From: Halisarca cf. caerulea
Lineage: Eukaryota; Porifera; Demospongiae; Chondrillida; Halisarcidae
Assembly: GCA_963170055.1 (NCBI GenBank)
Contig: CAUJGJ010000188.1
Coordinates: forward strand, 635,671-699,670
Direction: 5' to 3'
DNA: 64,000 nt
Of this stretch, positions 1 through 14,883 are shown piece after piece; the stretch's first letter is position 1; each line of letters starts with the position of its first letter. Under the pieces are notes generated by a model that had not been told where the DNA came from, searched no databases, and was given only the letters and a program-made list of their open reading frames with translations. The translations under genes were made by a program, and so were the position numbers.

Positions 1-3000
1 GTTCTCTTTGCGATACAAATTATTAAAACTTTGTAACATTTTAAACTTAACTATTTCATTTGTAATATCTTAGGAACTTTGCCAATTTTGTGCATTCCCT
101 AATTTTGAACTTTTGTTTCTAACGTTCTACTCGCAATACAAATTATTAAAACTTTGTAACATTTTAAACTTAACTATTTCATTTGTAATATCTTAGGAAC
201 TTTGCCAATTTTGTGCATTCCCTAATTTTAAACTTTTGTTTCTAACGTTCTACTCGCGATACAAATTATTAAAACTTTGTAACATTTTAAACTTAACTTT
301 TTCATTTGTAATATCTTAGGAACTTTGCCAATTTTGTACTTTTTCTAATTTTAAACTTATGTTTCTAACGTTCTCTTTGCGATACAAATTATTTAAACTT
401 TGTAACATTTTAAACTTAACTATTTCATTTATGATATCTTAGGAACTTTCCCTATTTTCTACTTTTCCTAATCTTAAACTTTATTTTCTAACGTTCTACT
501 CGCGATACAAATTATTATAATTTTGTAACATTTTAAACTTAACTATTTCATTTGCAATATCTTAGGAACTTTGCCAATTTTGTACTTTTCCTAATTTTAA
601 ACTTATGTTTCTAACGTTCTCTTTGCGATACAAATTATTAAAATTTTGTAACGTTTTAAACTTAACTATTTCATTTGTAATATCCTAGTAACTTTGCCTA
701 TTTAGTACTTTTCCTAAATTTAAACTTATGTTTCTAACGTTCTCTTTGCGATACAAATTATTAAAACTTTGTAACATTTTAAACTTATGTATTTCATTTG
801 TAATATCTTTTGAACTTTGCCAATTTTGTACTTTTCCTAATTTTTATTTTATGCTTCTAACGTTCTCTTTGCGATACAAATTATTAAAACTTTGTAACTT
901 TTTAAACTTAACTATTTCATATGTAATATCTTAGTAACTTTGCCAATTTAGTACTTTTCCTAATTTTAAACTTATGTTTCTAACGTTCTCTTTGCGAAAC
1001 AAATTATTAAAACTTTGTAACATTTTAAACTTAACTATTTTAATGTGATATCTGAGGAACTTTGCCAATTTTGTACTTTTCCTAATTTTAAACTTATGTT
1101 TCTTACGATACAAATTATTAAAATTTTGTAACATTTTAAACTTAATTATTTCATTTGTGATATCTTAGGAACTTTGCCAATTTAGTACTTTTCCTAATTT
1201 TAAACTTATATTTTTAACGTTCTACTTGCGATACAAATTCTTAAAACTTTGTAACATTTTAAACTTAACTATTTCATATGTAATATCTTAGTAACTTTGC
1301 CAATTTAGTACTTTTCCTAATTTTAAACTTATATTTCTAACGTTCTCTTTGCGATACAAATTATTAAAACTTTGTAACATTTTAAACTTAACTATTTCAT
1401 TTGTAATATCTTAGGAACTTTGCCAATTTTGTGCATTCCCTAATTTTGAACTTTTGTTTCTAACGTTCTACTCGCAATACAAATTATTAAAACTTTGTAA
1501 CATTTTAAACTTAACTATTTCATTTGTAATATCTTAGGAACTTTGCCAATTTTGTGCATTCCCTAATTTTAAACTTTTGTTTCTAACGTTCTACTCGCGA
1601 TACAAATTATTAAAACTTTGTAACATTTTAAACTTAACTTTTTCATTTGTAATATCTTAGGAACTTTGCCAATTTTGTACTTTTTCTAATTTTAAACTTA
1701 TGTTTCTAACGTTCTCTTTGCGATACAAATTATTAAAATTTTGTAACGTTTTAAACTTAACTATTTCATTTGTAATATCCTAGTAACTTTGCCTATTTAG
1801 TACTTTTCCTAAATTTAAACTTATGTTTCTAACGTTCTCTTTGCGATACAAATTATTAAAACTTTGTAACATTTTAAACTTATGTATTTCATTTGTAATA
1901 TCTTTTGAACTTTGCCAATTTTGTACTTTTCCTAATTTTTATTTTATGCTTCTAACGTTCTCTTTGCGATACAAATTATTAAAACTTTGTAACTTTTTAA
2001 ACTTAACTATTTCATATGTAATATCTTAGTAACTTTGCCAATTTAGTACTTTTCCTAATTTTAAACTTATGTTTCTAACGTTCTCTTTGCGAAACAAATT
2101 ATTAAAACTTTGTAACATTTTAAACTTAACTATTTTAATGTGATATCTGAGGAACTTTGCCAATTTTGTACTTTTCCTAATTTTAAACTTATGTTTCTAT
2201 CGTTCTCTTTGTGATACAAATTATTTAAACTTTGTAACATTTTAAACTTAACTATTTCATTTATGATATCTTAGGAACTTTGCCAATTTTGTACTTTTCC
2301 TAATCTTAAACTTTTGTTTCTAACGTTTTACTCGCGATACAAATTCTTAAAACTTTGTAACATTTTAAACTTAACTATTTCAATTGTAATATCTTAGGAA
2401 CTTTGCCAATTTTGTACTTTCCCTAATTTTAAACTTATGTTTCTAACGTTCTCTTTGCGATACAAACTATTAAAATTTTGTAATAGTTTAAACTTAACTA
2501 TTTCATTGTTGATATCTTAGTAACTTTGCCAATTTTGTACTTTTCCTAATCTTAAACTTTTGTTTCTAACGTTCTACTCGCGATACAAATTATTAAAACT
2601 TTGTAACATTTTAAACTTAACTATTTCATTTGTAATATCTTAGGAACTTTGCCAATTTTGTACTTTTCCTAATTTTAAACTTATGTTTCTAACGTTCTCT
2701 TTGCGATACAAATTATTAAAATTTTGTAACATTTTAAACTTAATTATTTCATTGTTGATATCTTAGTAACTTTGCCAATTTTGTACTTTTCCTAATCTTA
2801 AACTTTTGTTTCTAACGTTCTACTCGCGATACAAATTATTAAAACTTTGTAACATTTTAAACTTAACTATTTCATTTGTAATATCTTAGGAACTTTGCCA
2901 ATTTTGTACTTTTCCTAATTTTAAACTTATGTTTCTAACGTTCTCTTTGCGATACAAACTATTAAAACTTTGTAACATTTTAAACTTAACTATTTCATTT

Positions 3001-6000
3001 ATGATATCTTAGGAACTTTGCCAATTTAGTACTTTTCCTAATTTTAAACTTATGTTTCTAACGTTCTCTTTGCGATACAAATTATTAAAATTTTGTAACA
3101 TTTTAAATTTAACTATCTCATTGTTAATATTTTAGAAACTTTGCCAATTTTGTACTTTCCCTAATTTTAAACTTATGTTTCTAACGTTCTCTTTGCGATA
3201 CAAATTATTTAAACTTTGTAACATTTTAAACTTAACTATTTCAATTGTAATATCTTAGGAACTTTGCCAATTTTGTACTTTCCCTAATTTTAAACTTATG
3301 TTTCTAACGTTCTCTTTGCGATACAAACTATTAAAATTTTGTAATAGTTTAAACTTAACTATTTCATTGTTGATATCTTAGTAACTTTGCCAATTTTGTA
3401 CTTTTCCTAATCTTAAACTTTTGTTTCTAACGTTCTACTCGCGATACAAATTATTAAAACTTTGTAACATTTTAAACTTAACTATTTCATTTGTAATATC
3501 TTAGGAACTTTGCCAATTTTGTACTTTTCCTAATTTTAAACTTATGTTTCTAACGTTCTCTTTGCGATACAAATTATTAAAATTTTGTAACATTTTAAAC
3601 TTAATTATTTCATTGTTGATATCTTAGTAACTTTGCCAATTTTGTACTTTTCCTAATCTTAAACTTTTGTTTCTAACGTTCTACTCGCGATACAAATTAT
3701 TAAAACTTTGTAACATTTTAAACTTAACTATTTCATTTGTAATATCTTAGGAACTTTGCCAATTTTGTACTTTTCCTAATTTTAAACTTATGTTTCTAAC
3801 GTTCTCTTTGCGATACAAACTATTAAAACTTTGTAACATTTTAAACTTAACTATTTCATTTATGATATCTTAGGAACTTTGCCAATTTAGTACTTTTCCT
3901 AATTTTAAACTTATGTTTCTAACGTTCTCTTTGCGATACAAATTATTAAAATTTTGTAACATTTTAAATTTAACTATCTCATTGTTAATATTTTAGAAAC
4001 TTTGCCAATTTTGTACTTTCCCTAATTTTAAACTTATGTTTCTAACGTTCTCTTTGCGATACAAATTATTTAAACTTTGTAACATTTTAAACTTAAGTAT
4101 TTCATTTATGATATCTTAGGAACTTTGCCAATTTAATACTTTCCTAATTTTAAACTTATGTTTCTAACGTTTTACTCGCGGTACAAATTATTACAACTTT
4201 GTAACATTTTAAACTTAACTATTTCATTGTTAATATCTTAGGAACTTTGCCAATTTTGTACTTTTCCTAATTTTAAACTATATGTTTCTAACGTTCTCTT
4301 TGCGATACAAATTATTTAAACTTTGTAACATTCTAAACTTAACTATTTCATTTGTAATATCTTAGGAACTTTGCCAATTTTGTGCATTCCCTAATTTTAA
4401 ACTTTTGTTTCTAACGTTCTACTCGCGATACAAATTATTAAAACTTTGTAACATTTTAAACTTAACTTTTTCATTTGTAATATCTTTTGAACTTTGCCAA
4501 TTTTGTACTTTTCCTAATTTTTATTTTATGCTTCTAACGTTCTCTTTGCGATACAAATTATTAAAACTTTGTAACTTTTTAAACTTAACTATTTCATATG
4601 TAATATCTTAGTAACTTTGCCAATTTAGTACTTTTCCTAATTTTAAACTTATGTTTCTAACGTTCTCTTTGCGAAACAAATTATTAAAACTTTGTAACAT
4701 TTTAAACTTAACTATTTTAATGTGATATCTGAGGAACTTTGCCAATTTTGTACTTTTCCTAATTTTAAACTTATGTTTCTATCGTTCTCTTTGTGATACA
4801 AATTATTTAAACTTTGTAACATTTTAAACTTAACTATTTCATTTATGATATCTTAGGAACTTTGCCAATTTTGTACTTTTCCTAATCTTAAACTTTTCTT
4901 TGTAACGTTTTACTCGCGATACAAATTCTTAAAACTTTGTAACATTTTAAACTTAACTATTTCAATTGTAATATCTTAGGAACTTTGCCAATTTTGTACT
5001 TTCCCTAATTTTAAACTTATGTTTCTAACGTTCTCTTTGCGATACAAACTATTAAAATTTTGTAATAGTTTAAACTTAACTATTTCATTGTTGATATCTT
5101 AGTAACTTTGCCAATTTTGTACTTTTCCTAATCTTAAACTTTTGTTTCTAACGTTCTACTCGCGATACAAATTATTAAAACTTTGTAACATTTTAAACTT
5201 AACTATTTCATTTGTAATATCTTAGGAACTTTGCCAATTTTGTACTTTTCCTAATTTTAAACTTATGTTTCTAACGTTCTCTTTGCGATACAAATTATTA
5301 AAATTTTGTAACATTTTAAACTTAATTATTTCATTGTTGATATCTTAGTAACTTTGCCAATTTTGTACTTTTCCTAATCTTAAACTTTTGTTTCTAACGT
5401 TCTACTCGCGATACAAATTATTAAAACTTTGTAACATTTTAAACTTAACTATTTCATTTGTAATATCTTAGGAACTTTGCCAATTTTGTACTTTTCCTAA
5501 TTTTAAACTTATGTTTCTAACGTTCTCTTTGCGATACAAACTATTAAAACTTTGTAACATTTTAAACTTAACTATTTCATTTATGATATCTTAGGAACTT
5601 TGCCAATTTAGTACTTTTCCTAATTTTAAACTTATGTTTCTAACGTTCTCTTTGCGATACAAATTATTAAAATTTTGTAACATTTTAAATTTAACTATCT
5701 CATTGTTAATATTTTAGAAACTTTGCCAATTTTGTACTTTCCCTAATTTTAAACTTATGTTTCTAACGTTCTCTTTGCGATACAAATTATTTAAACTTTG
5801 TAACATTTTAAACTTAAGTATTTCATTTATGATATCTTAGGAACTTTGCCAATTTAATACTTTCCTAATTTTAAACTTATGTTTCTAACGTTTTACTCGC
5901 GGTACAAATTATTACAACTTTGTAACATTTTAAACTTAACTATTTCATTGTTAATATCTTAGGAACTTTGCCAATTTTGTACTTTTCCTAATTTTAAACT

Positions 6001-8588
6001 ATATGTTTCTAACGTTCTCTTTGCGATACAAATTATTTAAACTTTGTAACATTCTAAACTTAACTATTTCATTTGTAATATCTTAGGAACTTTGCCAATT
6101 TTGTGCATTCCCTAATTTTAAACTTTTGTTTCTAACGTTCTACTCGCGATACAAATTATTAAAACTTTGTAACATTTTAAACTTAACTTTTTCATTTGTA
6201 ATATCTTTTGAACTTTGCCAATTTTGTACTTTTCCTAATTTTTATTTTATGCTTCTAACGTTCTCTTTGCGATACAAATTATTAAAACTTTGTAACTTTT
6301 TAAACTTAACTATTTCATATGTAATATCTTAGTAACTTTGCCAATTTAGTACTTTTCCTAATTTTAAACTTATGTTTCTAACGTTCTCTTTGCGAAACAA
6401 ATTATTAAAACTTTGTAACATTTTAAACTTAACTATTTTAATGTGATATCTGAGGAACTTTGCCAATTTTGTACTTTTCCTAATTTTAAACTTATGTTTC
6501 TTACGATACAAATTATTAAAATTTTGTAACATTTTAAACTTAATTATTTCATTTGTGATATCTTAGGAACTTTGCCAATTTAGTACTTTTCCTAATTTTA
6601 AACTTATATTTCTAACGTTCTACTTGCGATACAAATTATTAAAACTTTGTAACATTTTAAACTTAACTATTTCATATGTAATATCTTAGTAACTTTGCCA
6701 ATTTAGTACTTTTCCTAATTTTAAACTTATGTTTCTAACGTTCTCTTTGCGATACAAACTATTAAAACTTTGTAACATTTTAAACTTAACTATTTCATTT
6801 ATGATATCTTAGGAACTTTGCCAATTTAATACTTTCCTAATTTTAAACTTATGTTTCTAACGTTTTACTCGCGGTACAAATTATTACAACTTTGTAACAT
6901 TTTAAACTTAACTATTTCATTGTTAATATCTTAGGAACTTTGCCAATTTTGTACTTTTCCTAATTTTAAACTATATGTTTCTAACGTTCTCTTTGCGATA
7001 CAAATTATTTAAACTTTGTAACATTCTAAACTTAACTATTTCATTTGTAATATCTTAGGAACTTTGCCAATTTTGTGCATTCCCTAATTTTAAACTTTTG
7101 TTTCTAACGTTCTACTCGCGATACAAATTATTAAAACTTTGTAACATTTTAAACTTAACTTTTTCATTTGTAATATCTTAGGAACTTTGCCAATTTTGTA
7201 CTTTTCCTAATTTTAAACTTATGTTTCTAACGTTCTCTTTGCGATACAAATTATTAAAACTTTGTAACATTTTAAACTTATGTATTTCATTTGTAATATC
7301 TTTTGAACTTTGCCAATTTTGTACTTTTCCTAATTTTTATTTTATGCTTCTAACGTTCTCTTTGCGATACAAATTATTAAAACTTTGTAACTTTTTAAAC
7401 TTAACTATTTCATATGTAATATCTTAGTAACTTTGCCAATTTAGTACTTTTCCTAATTTTAAACTTATGTTTCTAACGTTCTCTTTGCGAAACAAATTAT
7501 TAAAACTTTGTAACATTTTAAACTTAACTATTTTAATGTGATATCTGAGGAACTTTGCCAATTTTGTACTTTTCCTAATTTTAAACTTATGTTTCTTACG
7601 ATACAAATTATTAAAATTTTGTAACATTTTAAACTTAATTATTTCATTTGTGATATCTTAGGAACTTTGCCAATTTAGTACTTTTCCTAATTTTAAACTT
7701 ATATTTTTAACGTTCTACTTGCGATACAAATTATTAAAACTTTGTAACATTTTAAACTTAACTATTTCATATGTAATATCTTAGTAACTTTGCCAATTTA
7801 GTACTTTTCCTAATTTTAAACTTATATTTCTAACGTTCTCTTTGCGATACAAATTATTAAAACTTTGTAACATTTTAAACTTAACTATTTCATTTGTAAT
7901 ATCTTAGGAACTTTGCCAATTTTGTGCATTCCCTAATTTTGAACTTTTGTTTCTAACGTTCTACTCGCAATACAAATTATTAAAACTTTGTAACATTTTA
8001 AACTTAACTATTTCATTTGTAATATCTTAGGAACTTTGCCAATTTTGTGCATTCCCTAATTTTAAACTTTTGTTTCTAACGTTCTACTCGCGATACAAAT
8101 TATTAAAACTTTGTAACATTTTAAACTTAACTATTTCATTGTTAATATCTTAGTAACTTTGCCAATTTAGTACTTTTCCTAATTTTAAACTTATGTTTCT
8201 AACGCTCTCTTTGCTAGACAAATTATTAAACCTTTGTAACATTTTAATCTTAACTATTTCATTTGTAATATCTTAGTAACTTTGCCAATTTTGTACTTTT
8301 CATAATTTTAAACTTATGTTTCTAACGCTCTCTTTGCGATGCAAATTATTAAAACTTTGTAAAAATTTAAACTTAACTATTTCATTTGTATTATCTTAGG
8401 AACTTTGCCAATTTTGTATATTGCCTAATTTTAAACTTGTTTCTAACGTTCTCTTTGCGATACAAATTATTAAAACTTTGTAACATTTTAAACTTAACTA
8501 TTTCATTTGTAATATCTTAGGAACTTTCCCAATTTTTTAATTTTCTAATTTTAAATTTATGTTTCTGACGTTCTCTTTGCAATACAAG
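1..8588. repeat. Satellite array, 123-bp unit with higher-order blocks
   Basis: About 70 tandem copies of an AT-rich unit of 123 bp; the landmark AACGTTCT recurs at 121, 244, 367 and 490. The array runs off the left edge and ends near 8588. Copies vary by point changes (TACTCGCG versus CTCTTTGCG, GTGCATTCCC versus GTACTTTTCC) and by one short unit lacking about 12 bp (near 1100, 6500 and 7595). Variants recur at fixed distances: 861 bp (7 units, for example 2521 to 3382), 1721 bp (14 units, 3382 to 5103; 4405 to 6126) and 1095 bp (728 to 1823; 6126 to 7221), which shows block duplication. The many 67-68 aa open frames here are by-products of the repeat and I do not call them genes. Confidence 0.97.
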
Positions 8589-11500
8589 TATAATTTAGCT
8601 AATTTCAGCTAATCAATTTAGCAAATTTAAGCAATTTAGCTAATTCTCAGCTAATTTCTTTTCTTTTTGCAATTCTTGCAATTTCGTGCTATTCTTGAAT
8701 TCTTATGCAAGTTTCATGCATTAACTACCTCAGCAAACCTATAGCTGTGGTGATTTCTTGAATAAATCATCCGTGTAAGAAATAAAATTTAACTAATTTC
8801 TTTTCTAAGTTATATATTTGCAATGCTTGCAATTTCATGCTATTCTTGAATTCTTATGCAAGTTTCATGCATTAACAACCTCAGTAAACTTATAGCTGCA
8901 GTGATTTCTTAAATAAATTATCAGTGTAAGAAATAAAAGTTAGCTTATTTCTTTTCTAAGTTATTTTCAGTTCTTGTAATTTCGTGCTATTCTTGAATTC
9001 TTATGCAAGTTTAATGCATTAACTACCTAAGTAAACTTATAGCTGCGGTGATTCCTCAAGTAAATCATCCGTGAAAGAAATAGAATTTAGCTAATTTCTT
9101 TTCTAAGTTATTTGCAATTCTTGCAATTTCATGCTATTCTTAAATTCTTATGCAAGTTTCGTGCATTAACAATTTCAGTAAACTTATAGCTGTGGTGATT
9201 CCTCAAATAAATCATCCGTGCAAGAAATAAAAATTAACTAATTTCTTTTCTAAGTTATTTGCAATTCTTGCAATTTCGTGCTATTCTTGAATTCTTATGC
9301 AAGTTTCATGCATTAACAACCTCAGTAAACTTATAGCTGCGGTGATTTCTTAAATAAATTATTCGTGTAAGAAATAAAAATTAGCAAATTTCATTTCTTA
9401 GTTATTTCCAATGCTTGCAATTTCGTGCTATTCTTGAATTCTTATGCAAGTTTCATGCATTAAGTACCTCAGTAAACTTATAGCTGCGGTGATTTCTTAA
9501 ATAAATTATTCGTGTAAGAAATAAAAATTAGCTAATTTCATAAAATGAATTAAATTAAATTAAATTAATTTATTAAATTAATTAAATAAATTATTCGTGT
9601 AAGAAATAAAAATTAGCAAATTTCATTTCTTAGTTATTTGCAATGCTTGCAATTTCGTGCTATTCTTGAATTCTTATGCAAGTTTCATGCATTAAGTACC
9701 TCAGTAAACTTATAGCTGCGGTTTTTTCTTAAATAAATTATCAGTGTAAGAAATATAAATAAGCTAATTTCATAAAATGAATTAAATTAAATTAAATTAA
9801 TTTATTAAATTAATTAAATAAATTATTCGTGTAAGAAATAAAAATTAGCAAATTTCATTTCCAAGTTATTTGCAATGCTTGCAATTTCGTGCTATTCTTG
9901 AATTCTTATGCAAGTTTCATGCATTAAGTACCTCAGTAAACTTTTAGCTGCAGTTTTTTCTTGAATAAATTATCAGTGTAAGAAATAAAAATTAGCTAAT
10001 TTCTTTTCTAAGTTATTTGCACTTTTTGCAATTTCGTGCTATTCTTGAATTCTTATGCAAGATTCATGCATTAACTACCTCAGTAAACTTATAGCTGCGG
10101 TTATTTCTTAAATAAATTATCAGTGGAAGAAATAAAAATTAGCTAATTCCTTTTCTTAGTTATTTGCAATTTTTGCAATTTCGTGCTATTCTTGAATTCT
10201 TATGCAAGTTTCATGCATTAACAACCTCAGTAAACTTATAGCTGCGGTGATTTCTTAAATAAATTATCAGTGTAAGAAATAAAAATTAACTAATTTCTTT
10301 TCTTAGTTATTTGCAATTCTTGCAATTTCGTGCTATTCTTGAATTCTTATACAAGTTTCATGCATTAACAACCTCAGTAAACTTATAGCTGCGGTGATTT
10401 CTTAAATAAATTATCAGTGTAAGAAATAAAAATTAACTAATTTCTTTTCTTAGTTATTTGCAATTCTTGCAATTTCGTGCTATTCTTTAATTCTTATGAA
10501 AGTCTCATGCATTAACAACCTCAGTAAACTTATAGCTGCGGTGATTTCTTAAATAAATTATCCGTGTAAGAAATGAAAATTAGCTAATTTCTTTTCTAAG
10601 TTATCTGTAATTCTTGCAATTTCGTGCTATTCTTTAATTCTTATGCAAGTTTCATGCATTAACTACCTCAGTACACTTATAGCTGCGGTGATTTCTTAAA
10701 TAAATTATTCTTGTAAGAAATAAAAATTATCTAATTTTTTTCTAAGTTATTTGAAGTTCTTGCAATTTCATTCTATTCTTGAACTCTTATGCAACAACCT
10801 CAGTAAACTTATAGCTGCGGTGATTTCTTCAATAAATTATCGGCGTAAGAAATAAAAATTAGCTAATTTCTTTTCTCAGTTATTTGCAATTATTGCAATT
10901 TCGTGCTATTCTTGAATTCTTATACAAGTTTCATGCATTAACAACCTCAGTAAACTTATAGCTGCGGTGATTTCTTAAATAAATTATCTGTGTAAGAAAT
11001 AAAAATTAGCTAATTTCTTTTCTACGTTATTTGCAATTCTTGCTATTTCATGCTATTCTTTAATTCTTATGCAAGTTTCATGCATTAACTACCTCAGTAA
11101 ACTTATAGCTGTGGTGATTTCTTAAATAAATTATCAGGGTAAGAAAGAAAAATTACCTAATTTCTTTTCTAAGTTATTTGCAAATCTTGCAATTTCGTGC
11201 TATTCTTGAATTCTTATGCAAGTTTCATGCATTAACAACCTCAGTAAACTTATAGCTGCGGTGATTTCTTAAAAAAATTATCCGTGTAAGAAATAAGAAT
11301 TAGCTTATTTCTTTTCTAAGGTATTTGCAGTTCTTGCAATTTGGTGCTATTCTTGAATTTTTATGCAAGTTTAATGCATTAACTACCTCAGTAAACTTAT
11401 AGCTGCGGTGATTTTTTAAATAAATTATCAGTGTAAGAAATAAAAATTAACTAATTTCAATTTCGTGCTATTCTTGAATTCTTATGCAAGTTTCATGCAT

Positions 11501-11775
11501 TAACTACCTCAGTAAACTTATAGCTGCAGTGATTTCTCAAATAAATTATCAGTGCAAGAAAGAAAAATTAACTAATTTCTTTTCTTAGTTATTTGCAATT
11601 CTTGCAATTTCGTGCTATTCTTGAATTCTTATGCAAGTTTCATGCATTAACAACCTCAGTAAACTTATAGCTGCGATGATTTCTTAAATAAATTATCCGT
11701 GCAAGAAATAAAAATTAGCTAATTTCTTTTCTAAGTTATTTGCAATTCTTGCAATTTCGTGCTACTCTTTAATTC
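8589..11775. repeat. Second satellite array, 147-bp unit
   Basis: About 21 tandem copies of a unit unrelated to the 123-bp satellite. The landmark TCTTATGCAAG lies at 8852, 8999, 9146, 9293 and 9440, an exact 147-bp step. Two neighbouring units are 232 bp (9440 to 9672 to 9904) because each holds the same extra 85 bp rich in AATTAAATT (about 9540-9624 and 9772-9856). The array begins within a few bases of the end of the first satellite and ends about 60 bp before an exon of the next gene. No coding potential. Confidence 0.96.
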
Positions 11776-11836
11776 CTATTACACAAAATTGGTATGTTAT
11801 ACTATTTTATACTAAGGATTAATTTGTCCATTTCAG

Positions 11837-12763
11837 TCACATGTATCATCTTTTGTAGGAGCTATCTACTTCTCACTTGGAAATATCGATCCTGCACTTC
11901 GCTCTCGCTTAGAAGCTATAAATCTTGTCTGCTTATTTCGTTACTCCCTGTTTGATGCTTACAGTATGGATGATATTTTGCGTCCACTTGTTGAAGACCT
12001 CAACAAACTTCAGGAGGTATGTATTATGTTCTGAATGACAAGGCTTAGCATATATAGTCGTTACAATATTGTCAAAGAACGTCATGCCCATGCATGCATT
12101 ATGTGCATGTATGGAACTTTTTAAATCAATGACATATATACAGTATACCATAATTTTGTAGACGGAAGGTTACACTTTTGTAATCAACGGAAAAAATTTA
12201 CAGCTAAAAGAGGCACTGCTTTGTGTAGTTGGTGACACTCCTGCTTTGTCTTTAATTGGTGGATTCAAGGAAGGTGTTGGGTTTGCTGAGAAGAAGTGCA
12301 GACATTGTATGGCCAATAAGGATCAAATTCAAACTAAGGTACATAACATCTCTAGTTAGATTGCCTGTCAATTAATGGATCCTGCATGTGACCCATGCAT
12401 GAATGATGCAGTGCTGTAATTACCGTTTTTTTTCTGTTAAGTTAACTTAAAATTCTTTCTATATGGCAATTGAATGCATGCACCAGTTTACGGAAGAAGA
12501 ATTCACAATGAGAACTTTAGAAGAGCACCTGTGGCGGTGTAGATACATAGAGCGGCCTGGGATTCATAAGAATGAGAAACAACATTTCTCAAAGGTCCAT
12601 GGAATTAAAAGAGAAAGCTATTTGCTGGATGTACCAGACTTTGATGTGACTAAACAGCTCCCGCAAGACATCATGCATGTCCTTTTTGAAGGGTTGTACC
12701 ACCTTCAGATAAAGCTCTTTCTAAGTTATCTTTTGTTTGATCTAAAGGTGATTTGCATGTACC

Positions 12764-12857
<94 letters not shown>

Positions 12858-13827
12858 TACATGTATATATGTAACACAATCTGTATAATACTATAATATG
12901 TATTTAATTTATGAAATTTGCATGTATTAATTGTTATGTCTATCACTGCATGCAGTAACTTGTATAATAATAGTTTTCTCATCCTAATACCATAATTATA
13001 TTTATGTATGCATGCATGCAGGTACTTACACTGGAAGACTTTAACAGGAAGTTGAACACTTTCACCTATGCTTACTTTGAAGACAAGCCACATAACCTAA
13101 CATCTGCCTCGCTCACCAATGGAATCTTTGGTCAAACTGGTGAATATGCATGCTTGCATGTAGTCAGATTTTAGGAATATGTCTGCATGCACATTCATTT
13201 TTGATCTTCTATGCATGTAGCTCATGAAATGTGGCAACTCTTTCATGTCATCCCATTTTTGGTTGGAGATTGTGTGTGTGAAACTGATGAACATCTAAGA
13301 TGTTATCTGCTTTTACAAGAAATTGGAAGTATATTGTGTGCAGATGTGACAACAGACGATCCCCCTGCATATTTAATACTTATTATTCAAGATTATCTAA
13401 CAACACTAAAAGGGTTGTATCCGTCTCTTAGTCTGCCTCCCAAGGCACACTTTTTAGTACATTGTCCTTCTATGATGAAAAGGCAAGCCTCAATGCATGC
13501 ATGCATGCATGCATGTGTATTATAATGGACTAATTAGCAAGATTTATGCATTTTGTTTTGCTCAGATTTGGTCCTTTATGTTATTTGTGGAGTATGAGGT
13601 TTGAAGGGAAGCATTACAAATTCAAGCAGCTGTGCAAGAAAACAAGCTACAAGAATTTACTGTATACTTTGACTCACCAGCATCAATGCCGTGTGACATA
13701 CAGCCTTCACTGTAGTGACACATTTTCTAAATTATGCACAACTGTTGGGTCACAATGTAAGTTGCTTATAGTTATTGTGCATGTGCATAACATATTTTAA
13801 TTCTAATAATTTTATACGGCATGCATG

Positions 13828-13903
<76 letters not shown>

Positions 13904-14016
13904 TCTAAAGACTGTACTCTTTCGACAGTTTAATTCTTTGTGTATCTTAGGCAGTAGTACCATTCAGACTTTTTTTTTTTTTATTTTTTTTTCTTGTAGT
14001 GTAGTTTGGTGGAGTG

Positions 14017-14100
<84 letters not shown>

Positions 14101-14829
14101 CCCAAGGAAGAATTCCAAGGCATAGTCATCTCAACAGATTAGTTAGAGATGCACTTTCCAACGCACAAATTCCTGCCATTTTGGAGCCCCAGGGTTTGTC
14201 GCGTACTGATGGAAAGAGACCTGATGGTCTGACGATCACCCCTTGGTCATAGTCATAGTCATAGTCATTATTATGGTAACCCCTTCAGCCAAAAGGCTGG
14301 TATAAATGGGGGACTTGGTCAAATGGTCACCCGCTTGTGTGGGATGTAACTTGTTGGGACACCTTTGCTCCATCCCACATAGTATATTCTGCTACCGGGG
14401 CCGGAGTACTGGCTGATGTGGCAGGTCATCGCAAGAAAGTGACCTATGAGGAGATCAGTCAGTCTCATATCTTTGTACCGTTAGCTTTTGAGACATCAGG
14501 GTCCATGGGAAAGGATGCTGTCACCTTTCTCCATCAGCTGGCATCACGAATGAGATCCATATCTCATGATCCCCTGGAGTATTTAAAATTGTGCCAGAAA
14601 GTTAGTATATTCAAAACTATAACTGTGCATCAATCTTAGGTTGTAGTCAGTCTTTAGTTTAATTGTATTTAGTTGTATTTTGTTTGTTTGCTTTCTCGTC
14701 TTTACTCTCATGTATATGTAGTCAGTCTTTAGTTTGATTGTATTTCTTTTGTTTTCTTGTCTTTCCTTCTCACCATGTGTACATTATCATTGGAATAATA
14801 ATAATAATAAAATTAAAAAAAAAATAAAA

Positions 14830-14883
<54 letters not shown>

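Noticed and set aside
728..7627. Repeated 67-68 aa open frames (such as MFLTFSLRYKLLKL) in the first array
   Set aside because: They recur with the satellite period and are explained by the absence of stops in some 123-bp unit variants. No start context, splice sites or family match.
1..11775. CRISPR-like array
   Set aside because: Units are contiguous without unique spacers; these are satellites in an animal genome.
12463..14129. Proteins with long Ile-Tyr runs
   Set aside because: Translations of (AT)n tracts in introns.
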